A stretch of DNA of 64,000 nucleotides from CBDBJK01 sp965206395 (GTDB taxonomy: Bacteria; Chloroflexota; Dehalococcoidia; Lucifugimonadales; CATOSD01): positions 62,001 through 126,000 of the forward strand of contig CBDBJK010000035.1 in assembly GCA_965206395.1 (NCBI GenBank). The letters run 5' to 3'. Shown here in pieces: positions 54,427-63,083 of the stretch. The position numbers and the translations under genes are program-made. Position 1 is the first letter of the stretch; every line of letters begins with the position of its first letter. The notes below the pieces were generated by a model. The model was given only the letters and a program-made list of their open reading frames with translations. It was not told the origin of the DNA and searched no databases.

Positions 54427-54459
54427 TCATGGTTTCAAAGTGAATTCAGCTATGGATGT

Positions 54460-54855
54460 TTAGTGACCACCACATCCACATTCACCACCTCCGCCGCCGC
54501 ATCCTCCGCCGCCGCCGCCGCATCCTCCGCCGCCGCATGCACAGCCCCCGCCCTGGAGGTTGGGGTTGCTGATAACGAAGCCGCTCCGCATAAGGCTATC
54601 GACATAGTCAATCTGAGCGCCCTCAATCAAAGGCGCGCTATCGGCATCTATCAACACCTGAATCGTGTCGGTGTCGATCACGAAGTCGCCTTCTTTGGCT
54701 TCTTTCTCCAGGCCGAGCATATACTGGAAACCGCCTTCCGCGCCTGGCACTACCATCACTCGGAGCAACGTGCCATTTTCTCCTTGCTCCTTGACTATCT
54801 CCTCAAGTTTCTCGGCAGCCATGGAAGTAACTTCAATAAGCTGTGTAGTTGCCAA
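54460..54855 (-). CDS. HesB/IscA/ErpA-like protein with Cys/Gly-rich tail
   Basis: 131 residues from TTG at 54855, eight bases after GGAGG; a longer frame to 54894 lacks such a site. The A-type fold is clear (MAAEKLEEIVKEQGENGTLLRVMVV, FVIDTDTIQVLIDADSAPLIEGAQIDYVDSL, GFVISNPN). The first conserved Cys is absent (PGAEGGFQY where GGGCSGFQY is usual). After NPNLQ comes a tail of about 28 residues of Gly with seven to eight Cys, ending in His, where the family has a short CGCG. It may carry Fe-S clusters or metals through the tail alone. Confidence 0.85.
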   Translation of the reverse strand: MATTQLIEVTSMAAEKLEEIVKEQGENGTLLRVMVVPGAEGGFQYMLGLEKEAKEGDFVIDTDTIQVLIDADSAPLIEGAQIDYVDSLMRSGFVISNPNLQGGGCACGGGGCGGGGGGCGGGGGECGCGGH

Positions 54856-55228
54856 ATTGCCCACCTCCGTGCTCAATAACCGCTTTTTATGCAAGATTTA
54901 ACATTTAGTTGCCCCTATGCTATCACGGTAGTTCGTCGAGAGTCAAGATAAACGTGTCCGTCTCCACTCGTACGCGCAAGCCTACGATGGGAGACGACTG
55001 GCGCTGTAACGTGATCGAAGGGTAGCGATTGTTGGTAACGTAACTGACTACAGACGCCCAATGCCTCCGTGAACTCGTGAGCGTTTGATGATCGGGTCGA
55101 TGATATGATTGCAGACGTGCCTTTCTTACTTGACTCTTGCTCGCATTGGGACAGATGGAAAAGCCAGGCGAGCTTGTTCACCATAAAATCAGCCATGCGG
55201 ATGCCTCGCAATCAAGCCCGCAATTACG
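54856..55228. other. Intergenic region without supportable gene
   Basis: About 370 bases before the 5S promoter. Short ORFs on both strands lack ribosome binding sites and recognisable features. I see nothing further in it. Confidence 0.5.
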
Positions 55229-55257
55229 TTGACAACCTCATGCGCGTGAGATATATT
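55229..55257 (+). promoter_or_regulatory. Promoter of 5S rRNA
   Basis: TTGACA (55229-55234), a 17-base spacer and TATATT (55252-55257), about 65 bases before the 5S gene, consistent with its independent transcription. Confidence 0.7.
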
Positions 55258-55321
55258 TATAGTGAAGGCAAATCTCTGGGTGGGACAGTCTCCGGGATAG
55301 CCTTATAAACAAAGTTAATTG

Positions 55322-55443
55322 TCCCCTGGTGGTTTCAGCGAGGTGGCCCCACCCGTTCCCATCCCGAACACGGAAGTGAAACGCCTCAGCGCTGACGATA
55401 CTGCGCCCGCAAGGACGTGGGAAAATAGGTCACTGCCAGGGGG
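55322..55443 (+). rRNA. rrf: 5S ribosomal RNA
   Basis: About 122 bases. The terminal helix pairs CCCCTGG (55323-55329) with CCAGGGG (55436-55442). The loop and helix landmarks CCCGTTCCCATCCCGAACACGGAAG and GGGAAAATAGGTC are typical of bacterial 5S rRNA. No 23S or 16S gene adjoins it; protein genes lie on both sides, so it is unlinked. Confidence 0.93.
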
Positions 55444-55709
55444 CTTTTAGTCTCTCGAAATTACGGGCGCTAGAGGCTTGGAAAGGACTCGAATCGTCAG
55501 GATTCTTAGGCAGGCCTTATCCTGGCTGGTCGTTATTGCTGAGTAAGCTATCAGGAAGCTCATCAGTAATTTTCTCACCAATGCCTTTCAGCCCAGACAT
55601 ATTACTTGTGTTATTGGAGCAAGAATAAATAATACCCTTAATACTCTCTCAGAGAACTACGATTTCCCTCTTTGTAACTCGTGGTTCTGGTAGTAGACAT
55701 GTTTACGTC

Positions 55710-55738
55710 TTTACACGTTCCGCTGATATACCTATAAT
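55710..55738 (+). promoter_or_regulatory. Consensus promoter of rpsA
   Basis: TTTACA, a 17-base spacer and a perfect TATAAT (55733-55738). The expected transcript start (near 55745) is only about nine bases before the ATG at 55754, so the mRNA would be nearly leaderless. The rest of 55444-55709 shows no gene. Confidence 0.8.
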
Positions 55739-55753
55739 GAAGACATCTTGCTA

Positions 55754-56998
55754 ATGATCGAGGAAAGCGGCGGTAACAACTTGTTGAGTTCTAATTCTCA
55801 AGCGCAGGATGCCAGCACCGTACAGGACATGGGCGAGCTGCTCGCCTCCGTGGAGGATATGAAGCCCCTCCGCAGAGGAGACGTGGTAGAGGGCATAGTG
55901 ATGCGGGCGGACGCTGATGGCATACTGGTAAGCATAGGACACAAGGCCGAAGGAATAGTGCCCGCAAGGGAAATGAGGACACTAATCCCTGAGGATTTTG
56001 AACGCTTGAAAGTTGGAGACGAACTAGTCACATTTGTGATTCGTGAGTCTACCGATGAGTCAGCGGCAATTTTGTCAATCGACAGGGCGGTGGGCGAAAA
56101 GGCATGGCGGGTTCTCGAAAACATCCTGGAGCAAGGAGAGAGTGTCGAAGGCAAAATAATCGGATTCAACCGAGGCGGGGCAATAGTCGAGGTTGATACG
56201 ATTCAGGGCTTTGTGCCGATGTCGCAACTGATTAGCGTATCACGAGAATTATTTAGAGAGCAGCCAGAGCCTAAACCAGAAACGAGCGATGAACAAAGCG
56301 GTGAGGAGAATGATTCCACCGAGAGCCAAACTCCCCCGCCAGACCCAAAGGCCGATGAAATTGGCAAGGTGCTGCAACTGAAGGTTCTCGAAGTAAACAG
56401 AGGACGCAACCGGGCAATCTTCTCGGAGCGCCAGGCTCTGCAAGAGATGCGGGAAGCGCAAAAGGCCCGGCTAATTGAAGAGCTTACCGAGGGTGAAGTC
56501 AGGCGGGGCAAAGTCACTGGCATTAGCACTTTTGGCGCTTTTGTAGACCTTGGCGGGGCCGACGGGCTGATACATATATCTGAGCTTTCCTGGAGTCCCG
56601 TTAACTCAACAGAAGACGTGGTAAAAGTCGGTGAAGAGCTTGATGTCTATGTACTGAGGGTTGATGCTGAAAATAGGAAGATAGCATTAAGTCTCAGGCG
56701 GTTAGAGCCTGAGCCGTGGGAGACTATTCACGAGCGCTATGGAGTTGGTGATATTGTCGACGCCACGGTGACCAAGTTAACTAATTTCGGGGCATTCGCT
56801 CGCGTTGAAGGTTCTGTTGAAGGACTGATACACATTTCAGAATTGACATCGCGAATGATAAATCATCCTAGAGAAGTCGTGCGAGAGGGTGATACAGTCA
56901 AACTGAAAATACTGAGAATCGAACCCGAACGACGGCGATTGGGACTAAGCCTCAAACAGGCTGTAGAGGAAGACTCCGAAGAGTCTGAAGAATATTAG
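55754..56998 (+). CDS. rpsA: 30S ribosomal protein S1
   Basis: 414 residues from the ATG at 55754 (TTG at 55748 is in frame). Four S1/OB domains: two at the N-terminus (~38-105, ~122-190), an acidic Pro/Glu linker, then two (~238-308, ~323-393) with the RNA-binding FGAFVDLGGADGLIHISEL and FGAFARVEGSVEGLIHISEL motifs. It is a four-domain form, shorter than the six-domain E. coli protein. It lies 47 bases upstream of clpC. No ribosome binding site precedes it. Confidence 0.93.
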   Translation: MIEESGGNNLLSSNSQAQDASTVQDMGELLASVEDMKPLRRGDVVEGIVMRADADGILVSIGHKAEGIVPAREMRTLIPEDFERLKVGDELVTFVIRESTDESAAILSIDRAVGEKAWRVLENILEQGESVEGKIIGFNRGGAIVEVDTIQGFVPMSQLISVSRELFREQPEPKPETSDEQSGEENDSTESQTPPPDPKADEIGKVLQLKVLEVNRGRNRAIFSERQALQEMREAQKARLIEELTEGEVRRGKVTGISTFGAFVDLGGADGLIHISELSWSPVNSTEDVVKVGEELDVYVLRVDAENRKIALSLRRLEPEPWETIHERYGVGDIVDATVTKLTNFGAFARVEGSVEGLIHISELTSRMINHPREVVREGDTVKLKILRIEPERRRLGLSLKQAVEEDSEESEEY

Positions 56999-57045
56999 TC
57001 CCGTTCTTTCGTTGGCACGATACTCCTCGATAGGGAGATGTTGAT

Positions 57046-59520
57046 ATGGCTAGTAGGTTTGAAAAGTTCTCTGAAAGGGCCCGTAGGGTTCTATCACTTG
57101 CGCAAGAAGAGGCGCAGAGGTTTAACCACAACTACATAGGAACAGAGCATATCCTCCTCGGACTGGTGCGAGAAACCGACGGCGTAGCCGCCAAAGTGCT
57201 CTCAAACCTTGGCGTAGAACTTAACAAGGTAAGGTCTGCGGTAGAGTTCATCATCGGACGGGGAGAGCGTTCCAATCCGGGCGAGATTGGCCTTACACCT
57301 CGCGCCAAGAAGGTGATCGAGCTGGCCGTGGACGAAGCCCGGAGACTGAGTCATCACTATATAGGCACAGAGCATCTCCTGATCGGATTGATGCGTGAAG
57401 GCGAGGGTGTCGCTGCAGGCGTTCTCGAAAGCCTTGGCGTTAATCTTGACAAAGTCAGGGGTGAGACGAGTCGAATCCTCACACAGACTGTTCAGCAAAC
57501 CCAGAGTGGCAGTGGCGGAGCAAGATCCCAGACAAGGACACCCACACTGGACCAACTGGGAATTGATCTAACCGCAGCGGCCCGCGCCGGAAAGCTGGAC
57601 CCGACTGTGGGTAGAGAGAAAGAAATCCAACGCGTCACCCAAATCCTGAGCCGCCGCACGAAGAACAACCCTGTTCTCGTAGGCGAGCCGGGTGTTGGCA
57701 AGACTGCGATAGTCGAAGCCCTTGCGCAGCGCATCGCCAACAACGATGTCCCCAGCACTCTACAAGGTAAGAGGCTGGTTACCCTCGACATGGGCGCGCT
57801 AGTGGCTGGCACCAAGTATCGTGGCGAGTTTGAAGAGCGCCTCAAGAAAGTCATCGAAGAGATACGTAACTCAGGAAACTGTGTGCTCTTTATCGACGAG
57901 ATTCACACGATGGTCGGCGCTGGGGCCGCTGAAGGCGCAGTTGACGCTGCGAATATCCTGAAACCCTCCCTCGCGCGAGGAGAAATGCAGACTATCGGTG
58001 CCACGACTCTCGACGACTATCGAAAATATGTTGAGCGTGACCCTGCCCTGGAACGCCGCTTCCAGCCTGTGAAGGTAGAAGAGCCGTCGGTTGACGAGAC
58101 CGTCGAAATCCTTAGAGGCGTGAAGGGTCGCTACGAGGAACACCATCAGTTAGAGATTATGGACGAGTCTCTTCGCGCGGCTGCGTCCCTGGCTTCTCGG
58201 TTTATCGCCGATAGATTCCTGCCGGACAAGGCCATCGACCTGATAGACGAGGCCGCTTCCAGAGTGCGCATAAACTTCAGCACGGCGCCGCTCTCTGTCA
58301 AAGAAACGACGAAGATGCTGGAGAGCGTTCGCAAAGAGAAAGACGAAGCCATTGCCTCTCGCCAATATGAATACGCCGCCGAGCTTAGAGACAGGGAAAC
58401 GAATCTGGCCGAAAAGCTAGGCGAGCTAGAGAAGAACTGGCAAGACGAGGTAGGCGACGAAAAAGCGGTCGTTACAGAGGAAAACATAGCTGAAGTCGTC
58501 AGCATGTGGACGGGCATCCCCGTTACCCGGCTTGCCACTGAAGAGACCGAGCGCCTTATCAAAATGGAAGAGGTGCTGCACGAAAAAGTGGTCGGTCAGG
58601 AGGAAGCAATCCAGGTGATTGCCAAAGCAGTTCGCAGGGCACGAGCAGGCTTGAAGAACCCCAAACGCCCAACCGGGGTGTTCATCTTCCTTGGCCCTAC
58701 GGGTGTCGGCAAGACATACCTGGTGCAAAAGCTGAGCGAGTTCATGTTCGGCGACGAAGATTCCATGATCCGCATAGACATGTCCGAGTTCATGGAAAGA
58801 CACTCGGTATCCCGCCTTGTCGGAGCGCCTCCCGGATACATCGGCTACGATGAGGGAGGGCAATTGACTGAAGCGGTAAGGCGCAAATCCTACAGCGTGA
58901 TACTTCTTGACGAAATCGAGAAAGCTCACCCCGATGTGTTCAACATTTTGCTTCAAATATTCGATGATGGCCATCTGACTGACTCCAAGGGCCGTAGGGT
59001 AGACTTTAGGAATACGATCATAGTGATGACCAGCAACATCGGCTCTGACCTTATCAGGCAGGACAAGGGGATTGGCTTTGCGGTAAGGAGCGAGGGCGGT
59101 CAGAATGAAGAGGCGGCCTACGAGCGCATGAAAAATAATGTCATCGACGAAGTGAAGCGCTTCTTCCGTCCAGAATTCCTTAACCGTATTGACGGCACAG
59201 TTGTGTTCCATCCCTTGACCCAAGACCATATGCTGGAAATCGTTGATCTGATGCTAACCGAAGTGTCCGCTAACCTGATTGAAAAGGGCATCAACCTTGA
59301 GGTCACACAGGAAGCCAAGAACTGGCTATCCGAAAAAGGCTACGACCCAACCTTTGGAGCTAGGCCTCTGCGTAGAGTTATCCAGGACAACCTTGAAGAT
59401 AAGCTTTCAGACGCGATTCTTGGCAGCATGGTTAATCCTGGAGACACCGCGGTCATTGAAGTGTCCGAAGACGAGATCGTCGTTAAGGCTGATTCACCAG
59501 TCCCAGTCGGTTCAGCCTAG
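57046..59520 (+). CDS. clpC: Clp protease ATP-binding subunit ClpC
   Basis: 824 residues. Two N-terminal Clp repeats (to ~145), AAA domain 1 with Walker A GEPGVGKT (~213), a middle region with a UVR-like helix (IASRQYEYAAELRDRE, ~433), and AAA domain 2 with GPTGVGKT (~550) and the ClpP-loop-bearing region, ending with the D2 small domain. ClpC unfolds proteins for ClpP. Neighbouring ctsR/mcsAB genes, common in Firmicutes, are absent. A terminator follows. Confidence 0.96.
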   Translation: MASRFEKFSERARRVLSLAQEEAQRFNHNYIGTEHILLGLVRETDGVAAKVLSNLGVELNKVRSAVEFIIGRGERSNPGEIGLTPRAKKVIELAVDEARRLSHHYIGTEHLLIGLMREGEGVAAGVLESLGVNLDKVRGETSRILTQTVQQTQSGSGGARSQTRTPTLDQLGIDLTAAARAGKLDPTVGREKEIQRVTQILSRRTKNNPVLVGEPGVGKTAIVEALAQRIANNDVPSTLQGKRLVTLDMGALVAGTKYRGEFEERLKKVIEEIRNSGNCVLFIDEIHTMVGAGAAEGAVDAANILKPSLARGEMQTIGATTLDDYRKYVERDPALERRFQPVKVEEPSVDETVEILRGVKGRYEEHHQLEIMDESLRAAASLASRFIADRFLPDKAIDLIDEAASRVRINFSTAPLSVKETTKMLESVRKEKDEAIASRQYEYAAELRDRETNLAEKLGELEKNWQDEVGDEKAVVTEENIAEVVSMWTGIPVTRLATEETERLIKMEEVLHEKVVGQEEAIQVIAKAVRRARAGLKNPKRPTGVFIFLGPTGVGKTYLVQKLSEFMFGDEDSMIRIDMSEFMERHSVSRLVGAPPGYIGYDEGGQLTEAVRRKSYSVILLDEIEKAHPDVFNILLQIFDDGHLTDSKGRRVDFRNTIIVMTSNIGSDLIRQDKGIGFAVRSEGGQNEEAAYERMKNNVIDEVKRFFRPEFLNRIDGTVVFHPLTQDHMLEIVDLMLTEVSANLIEKGINLEVTQEAKNWLSEKGYDPTFGARPLRRVIQDNLEDKLSDAILGSMVNPGDTAVIEVSEDEIVVKADSPVPVGSA

Positions 59521-59547
59521 CAACACTGCACGGCTTTCGATAAACTT

Positions 59548-59583
59548 AAGGTCTGAAGACGTTTGATGTCTTCAGACCTTTGT
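59548..59583 (+). terminator. Terminator of clpC
   Basis: AAGGTCTGAAGAC and GTCTTCAGACCTT form a perfect 13-base stem with a seven-base loop, followed by TTTGTTT. Confidence 0.88.
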
Positions 59584-59708
59584 TTATGGTTTAGCTGTGG
59601 GGTTCTTGTGTGTAGCGGCGCTTCTGTTCTGCTATTGCCTTTGATGAACCGAACGCAAAGGGGCTGAATCTCAAACCGCCCTCGCCTACCTCGACGAATT
59701 GGAAAGAC

Positions 59709-61124
59709 ATGCCCAAGACTAAAACGAAGACCGTCTTTGTCTGCGATGCTTGTGGAAACGAAAGCCTCAAGTGGGAAGGACGCTGTTCTGCCTGCGAGCA
59801 GTGGAACACGCTGGTCGAAATCAAGCGAGACAAGCCCGATAACCGTGCTCGCTCATGGATTGACGCTTCATCAGCGTCTGCGCGTGAACTATCAGAGGTT
59901 TCTACGAAGGAACTGCCACGAATTCGGCTAGCTCTAAACGAGGTCAATCGCGTGATGGGCGGAGGAATCGTTCCCGGCTCTCTTACGCTGATCTCCGGGG
60001 AGCCTGGGATAGGCAAATCTACGCTGTTACTTCAGATAGCCGCCGATATCTCCAACACCAAGGGCACTACGCTGTATGTATCTGGCGAAGAGTCTGCCGC
60101 ACAGGTAAGGATGCGTGCCGACCGCCTTAAGATATCAGGCCATGATCTGTTGGTACTGGCGGCAACCGATCTGGAAACGGTTCTCAATCAGATGGAGAGC
60201 CACAAACCTGTTCTCGCGATAGTGGACTCGATTCAGACGGTCTATGACGAATCTCTGTCGTCTGGAGTCGGCAGCGTATCGCAAATAAGGGAATGCACAC
60301 GAAGACTTATGGAGTGGGCCAAGGCCCACGACACACCTGTGATCTTGAGTGGACACGTGACCAAGGGCGGCGACATCGCTGGGCCGCGCGTTCTGGAACA
60401 CATGGTCGATGTAGTGCTATACATCGAAGGCGATCCGATAAGCTCATGGCGGCTTCTAAGGACCATCAAGAACCGCTTTGGCTCGACCAATGAGGTTGGG
60501 GTGTTCGAGATGGTCAACGACGGCCTTCTAGAAGTAGAAGACCCATCCAGAACATTTCTTTCCGAGCGCAGCGAAGGCGCGATTGGTTCGATTGTAATTT
60601 CGACGATGGAAGGAAGCAGACCCTTGCTCGTTGAAATCCAGGCCCTTACCTCACCATCGATGCTTCCAACTCCGAGGCGTGTGGCAACTGGAATTGACTT
60701 CAATCGTCTACTTCTGGTCTGCGCCGTGCTGACGAGACGAGGTGGCGTTCCTCTTTCAAACCAGGACATCGTGGTCAACGTCACGGGTGGAGTGAAGGTC
60801 AGCGAGCCTGCCGCCGATCTTGGCCTTGCGCTTGCCATTGCGTCCAGTATGCGCAATGTGCCTGTGGGGGCGGGAATCGCCGCGATAGGCGAGCTTGGTC
60901 TCACAGGCGAAGTGCGGAGGGTGCCTCAGCTTGAGAGGCGAATCCAAGAGGTCGCCCGCCTGGGTATGACGCGTTGTGTCATACCGGGTAACTCACATCA
61001 AGGGTCAGACCCGCAAGGTGAGCTAAAGACTGTGCCAGCCCGCACATTGTCGGAGGCGATTAACGCCTGTATTCCGCGAGAGCAACGCCGTGGGGATGGT
61101 AATCATTTCATGCCATCCGAATAA
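59709..61124 (+). CDS. radA: DNA repair protein RadA
   Basis: 471 residues. N-terminal zinc finger (CDACG ... CSAC), RecA-type ATPase with Walker A GEPGIGKS (~99) and the RadA-specific KNRFGSTNEVGVF, then a Lon-like C-terminal domain (VNVTGGVKVSEPAADLGLALAIASS, GEVRRVPQLERRIQEVARLG). It promotes branch migration during recombination. The ATG at 59709 is the only sensible start. A gap of about 100 bases separates it from larC. Confidence 0.97.
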   Translation: MPKTKTKTVFVCDACGNESLKWEGRCSACEQWNTLVEIKRDKPDNRARSWIDASSASARELSEVSTKELPRIRLALNEVNRVMGGGIVPGSLTLISGEPGIGKSTLLLQIAADISNTKGTTLYVSGEESAAQVRMRADRLKISGHDLLVLAATDLETVLNQMESHKPVLAIVDSIQTVYDESLSSGVGSVSQIRECTRRLMEWAKAHDTPVILSGHVTKGGDIAGPRVLEHMVDVVLYIEGDPISSWRLLRTIKNRFGSTNEVGVFEMVNDGLLEVEDPSRTFLSERSEGAIGSIVISTMEGSRPLLVEIQALTSPSMLPTPRRVATGIDFNRLLLVCAVLTRRGGVPLSNQDIVVNVTGGVKVSEPAADLGLALAIASSMRNVPVGAGIAAIGELGLTGEVRRVPQLERRIQEVARLGMTRCVIPGNSHQGSDPQGELKTVPARTLSEAINACIPREQRRGDGNHFMPSE

Positions 61125-61223
61125 CTGACATCCCGTTCCGCTTTAGTAGAAGGCCTGGTTGTTGTCTCATTATTCAAGAACAGAAAATAAAGTAAGATTT
61201 AGAGCGCAAAGGAGGACACGGCC

Positions 61224-62417
61224 CTGAGAAGTGCATATTTTAACTGCATCGGAGGCGCCAGCGGAGACATGATCCTTGGCGCTGTAATTGACGCGGGAGT
61301 GTCCATCGAAGAGTTGGATGCCGAACTCGGCAAGCTCAACGTCGGAGGATACACCCTTTCCAAACAGCTTGCGCAACGTGGTGGAGTTAGCGGGACATGG
61401 GTATCAGTCGCGCTCACTGAGGATGCAAGGAGGCCGCGTCACTGGCAAGACTTCATAAGGATAACAGAGGAGTCAAGCCTACCCGAGAACGTGGTACAAC
61501 GTGCCTGCACCGTGTTTCGTCGCCTTGGCGAAGCCGAATCTCTGGTGCATAAAACATCAAAAGAAGAAACTCAACTTCACGAGCTTGGAGAAATCGATAC
61601 CCTGGTGGACGTAGTAGGAAGCGTCGTGGGCCTGGACTTGCTTGGCATCGAGCGTCTGTATTCCTCGCCGTTTCCTTCCGGTTCAGGTGTGATTGAAAGC
61701 GCACACGGCGTCTTGCCTATACCGTCGCCAGCTACAGCCGCGCTCTTTGCAATGGCCGGCGCGCCGGTGGTGCCTCCTCCTGGCAACGCTCACGACACAG
61801 GCGAGATGGTCACCCCAACCGGGGCTGCCATACTCACCACGTTGGCAACTTTCCGGCAGCCAAGCCTGAATCTTGAGCGGATTGGCTATGGTTTGGGGTC
61901 GAGGGAGTCCCGTTACTATCCAAACGCGCTGGCCCTATGGATTGGCGAGGAGACGGGCGCAACGTATAACACCAACCTCAGTATTATTGAGACAAACATA
62001 GACGACATGACAGGGGAGTTGCTGGGATATGTGCAGGAGCGCCTATTCGAGCTAGGCGCGCGCGATGTCTGGTTCACACCTATCCAGATGAAGAAAAACC
62101 GCCCGGCGACGATGATGAGCGCCATATTATCGTCAGACCTTGAGCATGAAGCGATTGGACTCGTGATGAGGGAAACCTCAACTCTCGGCGTTAGAGTGCG
62201 ACCTCTCGCGCGGTACGAAGTCGAACGTGATAGCATCGAAGTGGACACTTCGTTGGGAAGAGTCGCGGTCAAGGTCAAACGCATTGAAGGCAAGAACGTT
62301 AGCGTGGCTCCAGAGTACGCGGTATGTCGTCGTATCGCGTTAGAGCGTGGCATTCCTTTGCAAGAGGTCTATCGCAGCATTCAGCGTGAGGCCGAAGATA
62401 TTCTCCTGGAACGTTAG
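61224..62417 (+). CDS. larC: Nickel pincer cofactor biosynthesis protein LarC
   Basis: 397 residues if started at CTG 61224, eight bases after AAAGGAGG. That gives the family N-terminus LRSAYFNCIGGASGDMILGAVIDAG, whereas the first ATG (61269) loses the first strand and part of the SGDM motif region. The later parts (LHELGEIDTLVDVVGSVVGLDLL, ETNIDDMTGELLGYVQERL, PIQMKKNRPATMMS) match LarC, which inserts Ni into the pyridinium dithiocarboxylate cofactor of lactate racemase-like enzymes. larA, larB and larE are not in the window. Members of this family can be made by frameshifting (LarC1/LarC2); here one frame covers both. Confidence 0.9.
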   Translation: MRSAYFNCIGGASGDMILGAVIDAGVSIEELDAELGKLNVGGYTLSKQLAQRGGVSGTWVSVALTEDARRPRHWQDFIRITEESSLPENVVQRACTVFRRLGEAESLVHKTSKEETQLHELGEIDTLVDVVGSVVGLDLLGIERLYSSPFPSGSGVIESAHGVLPIPSPATAALFAMAGAPVVPPPGNAHDTGEMVTPTGAAILTTLATFRQPSLNLERIGYGLGSRESRYYPNALALWIGEETGATYNTNLSIIETNIDDMTGELLGYVQERLFELGARDVWFTPIQMKKNRPATMMSAILSSDLEHEAIGLVMRETSTLGVRVRPLARYEVERDSIEVDTSLGRVAVKVKRIEGKNVSVAPEYAVCRRIALERGIPLQEVYRSIQREAEDILLER

Positions 62418-62537
62418 GATTGTCGTGCCTAACTCCTACCAGACGCGGTGAATATCTAAGTTTTGGAAGTGTAATCCGAGCACATGCGAATCACTCAATG
62501 CCGTGTGTGAATGACATTGTTGATAGCCCATTTGTTG

Positions 62538-62566
62538 TTGACCGGATGGGCAGAATTTGCTAGAAT
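62538..62566 (+). promoter_or_regulatory. Promoter of tRNA-tuf operon
   Basis: TTGACC (62538-62543), a 17-base spacer and TAGAAT (62561-62566), about 110 bases before the first tRNA. Confidence 0.65.
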
Positions 62567-62676
62567 TAGTAGGATAACTTAGGCTAGTTGATGACTTATT
62601 TTGTCGGCTAGCCTTGTTTGCGTACAGCCTTTCCTCCTTATCAAAATTCCTCAATATTAGGTGGCGTACAAGCAGT

Positions 62677-62750
62677 GCCCCAGTGGCGCAACAGGCAGCG
62701 CAGCCGACTTGTAATCGGCAGGTTAGTGGGTTCGAGTCCCCTCTGGGGCT
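62677..62750 (+). tRNA. tRNA-Thr (TGT)
   Basis: Acceptor GCCCCAG/CTGGGGC, D stem GCGC/GCGC, anticodon stem GCCGA/TCGGC with loop CTTGTAA (anticodon TGT), T arm GTGGG-TTCGAGT-CCCCT region, discriminator T. CCA is not encoded. Confidence 0.92.
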
Positions 62751-62863
62751 TTTACTCCTCCCCTTTTGATATGGTTAGGGCGATTTGCGCCATGTGTATG
62801 AGGACGAAGACCTTGGATTGGCTGATAGGCTATGCTAAACTTAATTTCAGTGTGACTTCACCC

Positions 62864-62951
62864 GGAGGGGTGGGTGAGTGGTTAATACCACCAGACTGTA
62901 AATCTGGCGCTCGGAAGGGCTACGTAGGTTCGAATCCTACCCCCTCCACCA
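62864..62951 (+). tRNA. tRNA-Tyr (GTA)
   Basis: Class II tRNA with a long variable arm. Acceptor GGAGGGG/CCCCTCC, anticodon loop with GTA, T arm GTAGG-TTCGAAT-CCTAC, encoded CCA. Confidence 0.93.
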
Positions 62952-62989
62952 TATGATAACGTTTAGAACCAAAAAGTCGACAATTCTAA

Positions 62990-63065
62990 GCCCACATAGC
63001 TCAGTAGGTAGAGCGCGTTCTTGGTAAGAACGAGGTCAGCAGTTCAAATCTGCTTGTGGGCTCCA
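62990..63065 (+). tRNA. tRNA-Thr (GGT)
   Basis: Acceptor GCCCACA/TGTGGGC, D stem GCTC/GAGC, anticodon stem CGTTC/GAACG with loop TTGGTAA (anticodon GGT), T arm GCAG-TTCAAAT-CTGC, encoded CCA. It is 18 bases upstream of tuf. Confidence 0.93.
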
Positions 63066-63083
63066 TAACTGGGAGGATGAAAA

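Noticed and set aside
55105..55308. Plus-strand ORF of 67 codons before the 5S gene
   Set aside because: It runs through the 5S promoter and has no ribosome binding site.
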